This document shows positions 33,101 to 33,119 of a stretch of 33,119 bases of DNA, in pieces (position 1 is the first letter of the stretch; the number at the start of each line of letters is the position of its first letter). The position numbers were made by a program, and so were the translations under genes. Location: the NCBI GenBank assembly GCA_010015655.1, contig ML976829.1, positions 1 through 33,119 of the forward strand, written 5' to 3'. Below the pieces are notes generated by a model. The model saw only the letters and a list, made by a program, of their open reading frames with translations. It made no database searches and was not told the DNA's origin. Source of the stretch: Bimuria novae-zelandiae CBS 107.79. Taxonomy: Eukaryota; Ascomycota; Dothideomycetes; Pleosporales; Didymosphaeriaceae.

Positions 33101-33119
33101 CACAAGTGGAAAACGGCGT
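30108..33119 (+). pseudogene. gypsy gag-pol, RIP-degraded, 3' end outside the window
   Basis: Gag starts about 30108 (VAPAPKAKTLEEI) and shows PYLGKGHPGTFL, a capsid-like helical region, and a zinc knuckle reading YSKLGHFAKDC at 31035-31072 (first Cys positions mutated). A long His/Cys-rich insert follows (about 31390-31720: CTRKGCRQHSKARVRASYF, LEHYRLKQS). The protease centre reads INLGADACLIAP at 32178-32220 (normally D-S/T-G). RT runs from about 32770: LRPLTYK, PVAFPILFIRKKDGRLQLYI and NRYLLPLI, ending in AKGHKWKTA at the last base. Many in-frame TAG/TAA stops make it inactive. Confidence 0.85.

Larger units (their letters stand above)
29795..33119 (+). mobile_element. Ty3/gypsy LTR retrotransposon, 5' part, truncated by the window
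   Basis: An LTR (to 30089) is followed by gag, zinc knuckle, protease and the start of reverse transcriptase in gypsy order. It is RIP-degraded throughout. It begins flush with the right end of the piggyBac-like element. The 3' half and 3' LTR lie outside the window. Confidence 0.86.

Overview
This is a chromosome end of a filamentous ascomycete (Pezizomycotina). It opens with a TTAGGG-type telomere, written CCCTAA on this strand. Nearly every repeated element shows repeat-induced point mutation (RIP): CpA/TpG converted to TpA, with reading frames full of TAG/TAA stops while the encoded families remain readable. The single healthy gene is a fungal NLR of the HET-NACHT-ankyrin type. No closer taxonomic placement can be made from the sequence alone.

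Layout. 1-95: telomere. 96-12507: head-to-tail array of degenerate telomere-linked helicase (TLH) units on the minus strand, transcribed towards the telomere. Read through the stops, a unit encodes N-terminal C2H2-type zinc fingers (DUF3505-like), an acidic linker, a tyrosine-recombinase-like domain, a RecQ helicase and a Cys-rich tail. All units share one right-hand end (a hairpin followed by CCCTGGGTTAG) but have different left-hand cut points. 12508-15330: 5'-truncated LINE with reverse transcriptase and RNase H. 15742-15832: (TAC)n. 15845-18424: a second, diverged zinc-finger/recombinase pseudogene without the helicase. 18430-18815 and 21773-22158: two near-identical 386-bp solo LTRs in opposite orientation, each with its own 5-bp target duplication, around an AT-rich stretch. 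That stretch holds microsatellites and an old relic of the TLH unit end (20622-20874). 21293-21764: another solo LTR of a second family. 22670-26674: the NLR gene, three exons, 1301 codons, coding intact until its extreme 3' end. 27062-29794: piggyBac-like DNA transposon with perfect 39-bp inverted ends, itself hit by a third LTR (29030-29396). 29795-33119: 5' part of a RIP-damaged Ty3/gypsy element that runs off the window.

How it fits together. This is a typical subtelomeric graveyard: elements landed on and inside one another and were mutated by RIP, while one self/non-self recognition gene survived in its midst. Short LTRs (386 and 367 bp) look unmutated, whereas the 472-bp LTR and all long elements are damaged, which suggests a length threshold for RIP. 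The ankyrin array of the NLR is made of almost identical 33-residue units and is probably a fast-changing recognition surface. The most unusual structure is the TLH array: a helicase fused to a recombinase-like domain, units ending in hairpin plus TTAG, and telomere-side ends cut at different points, the outermost cut being capped directly by the telomere.
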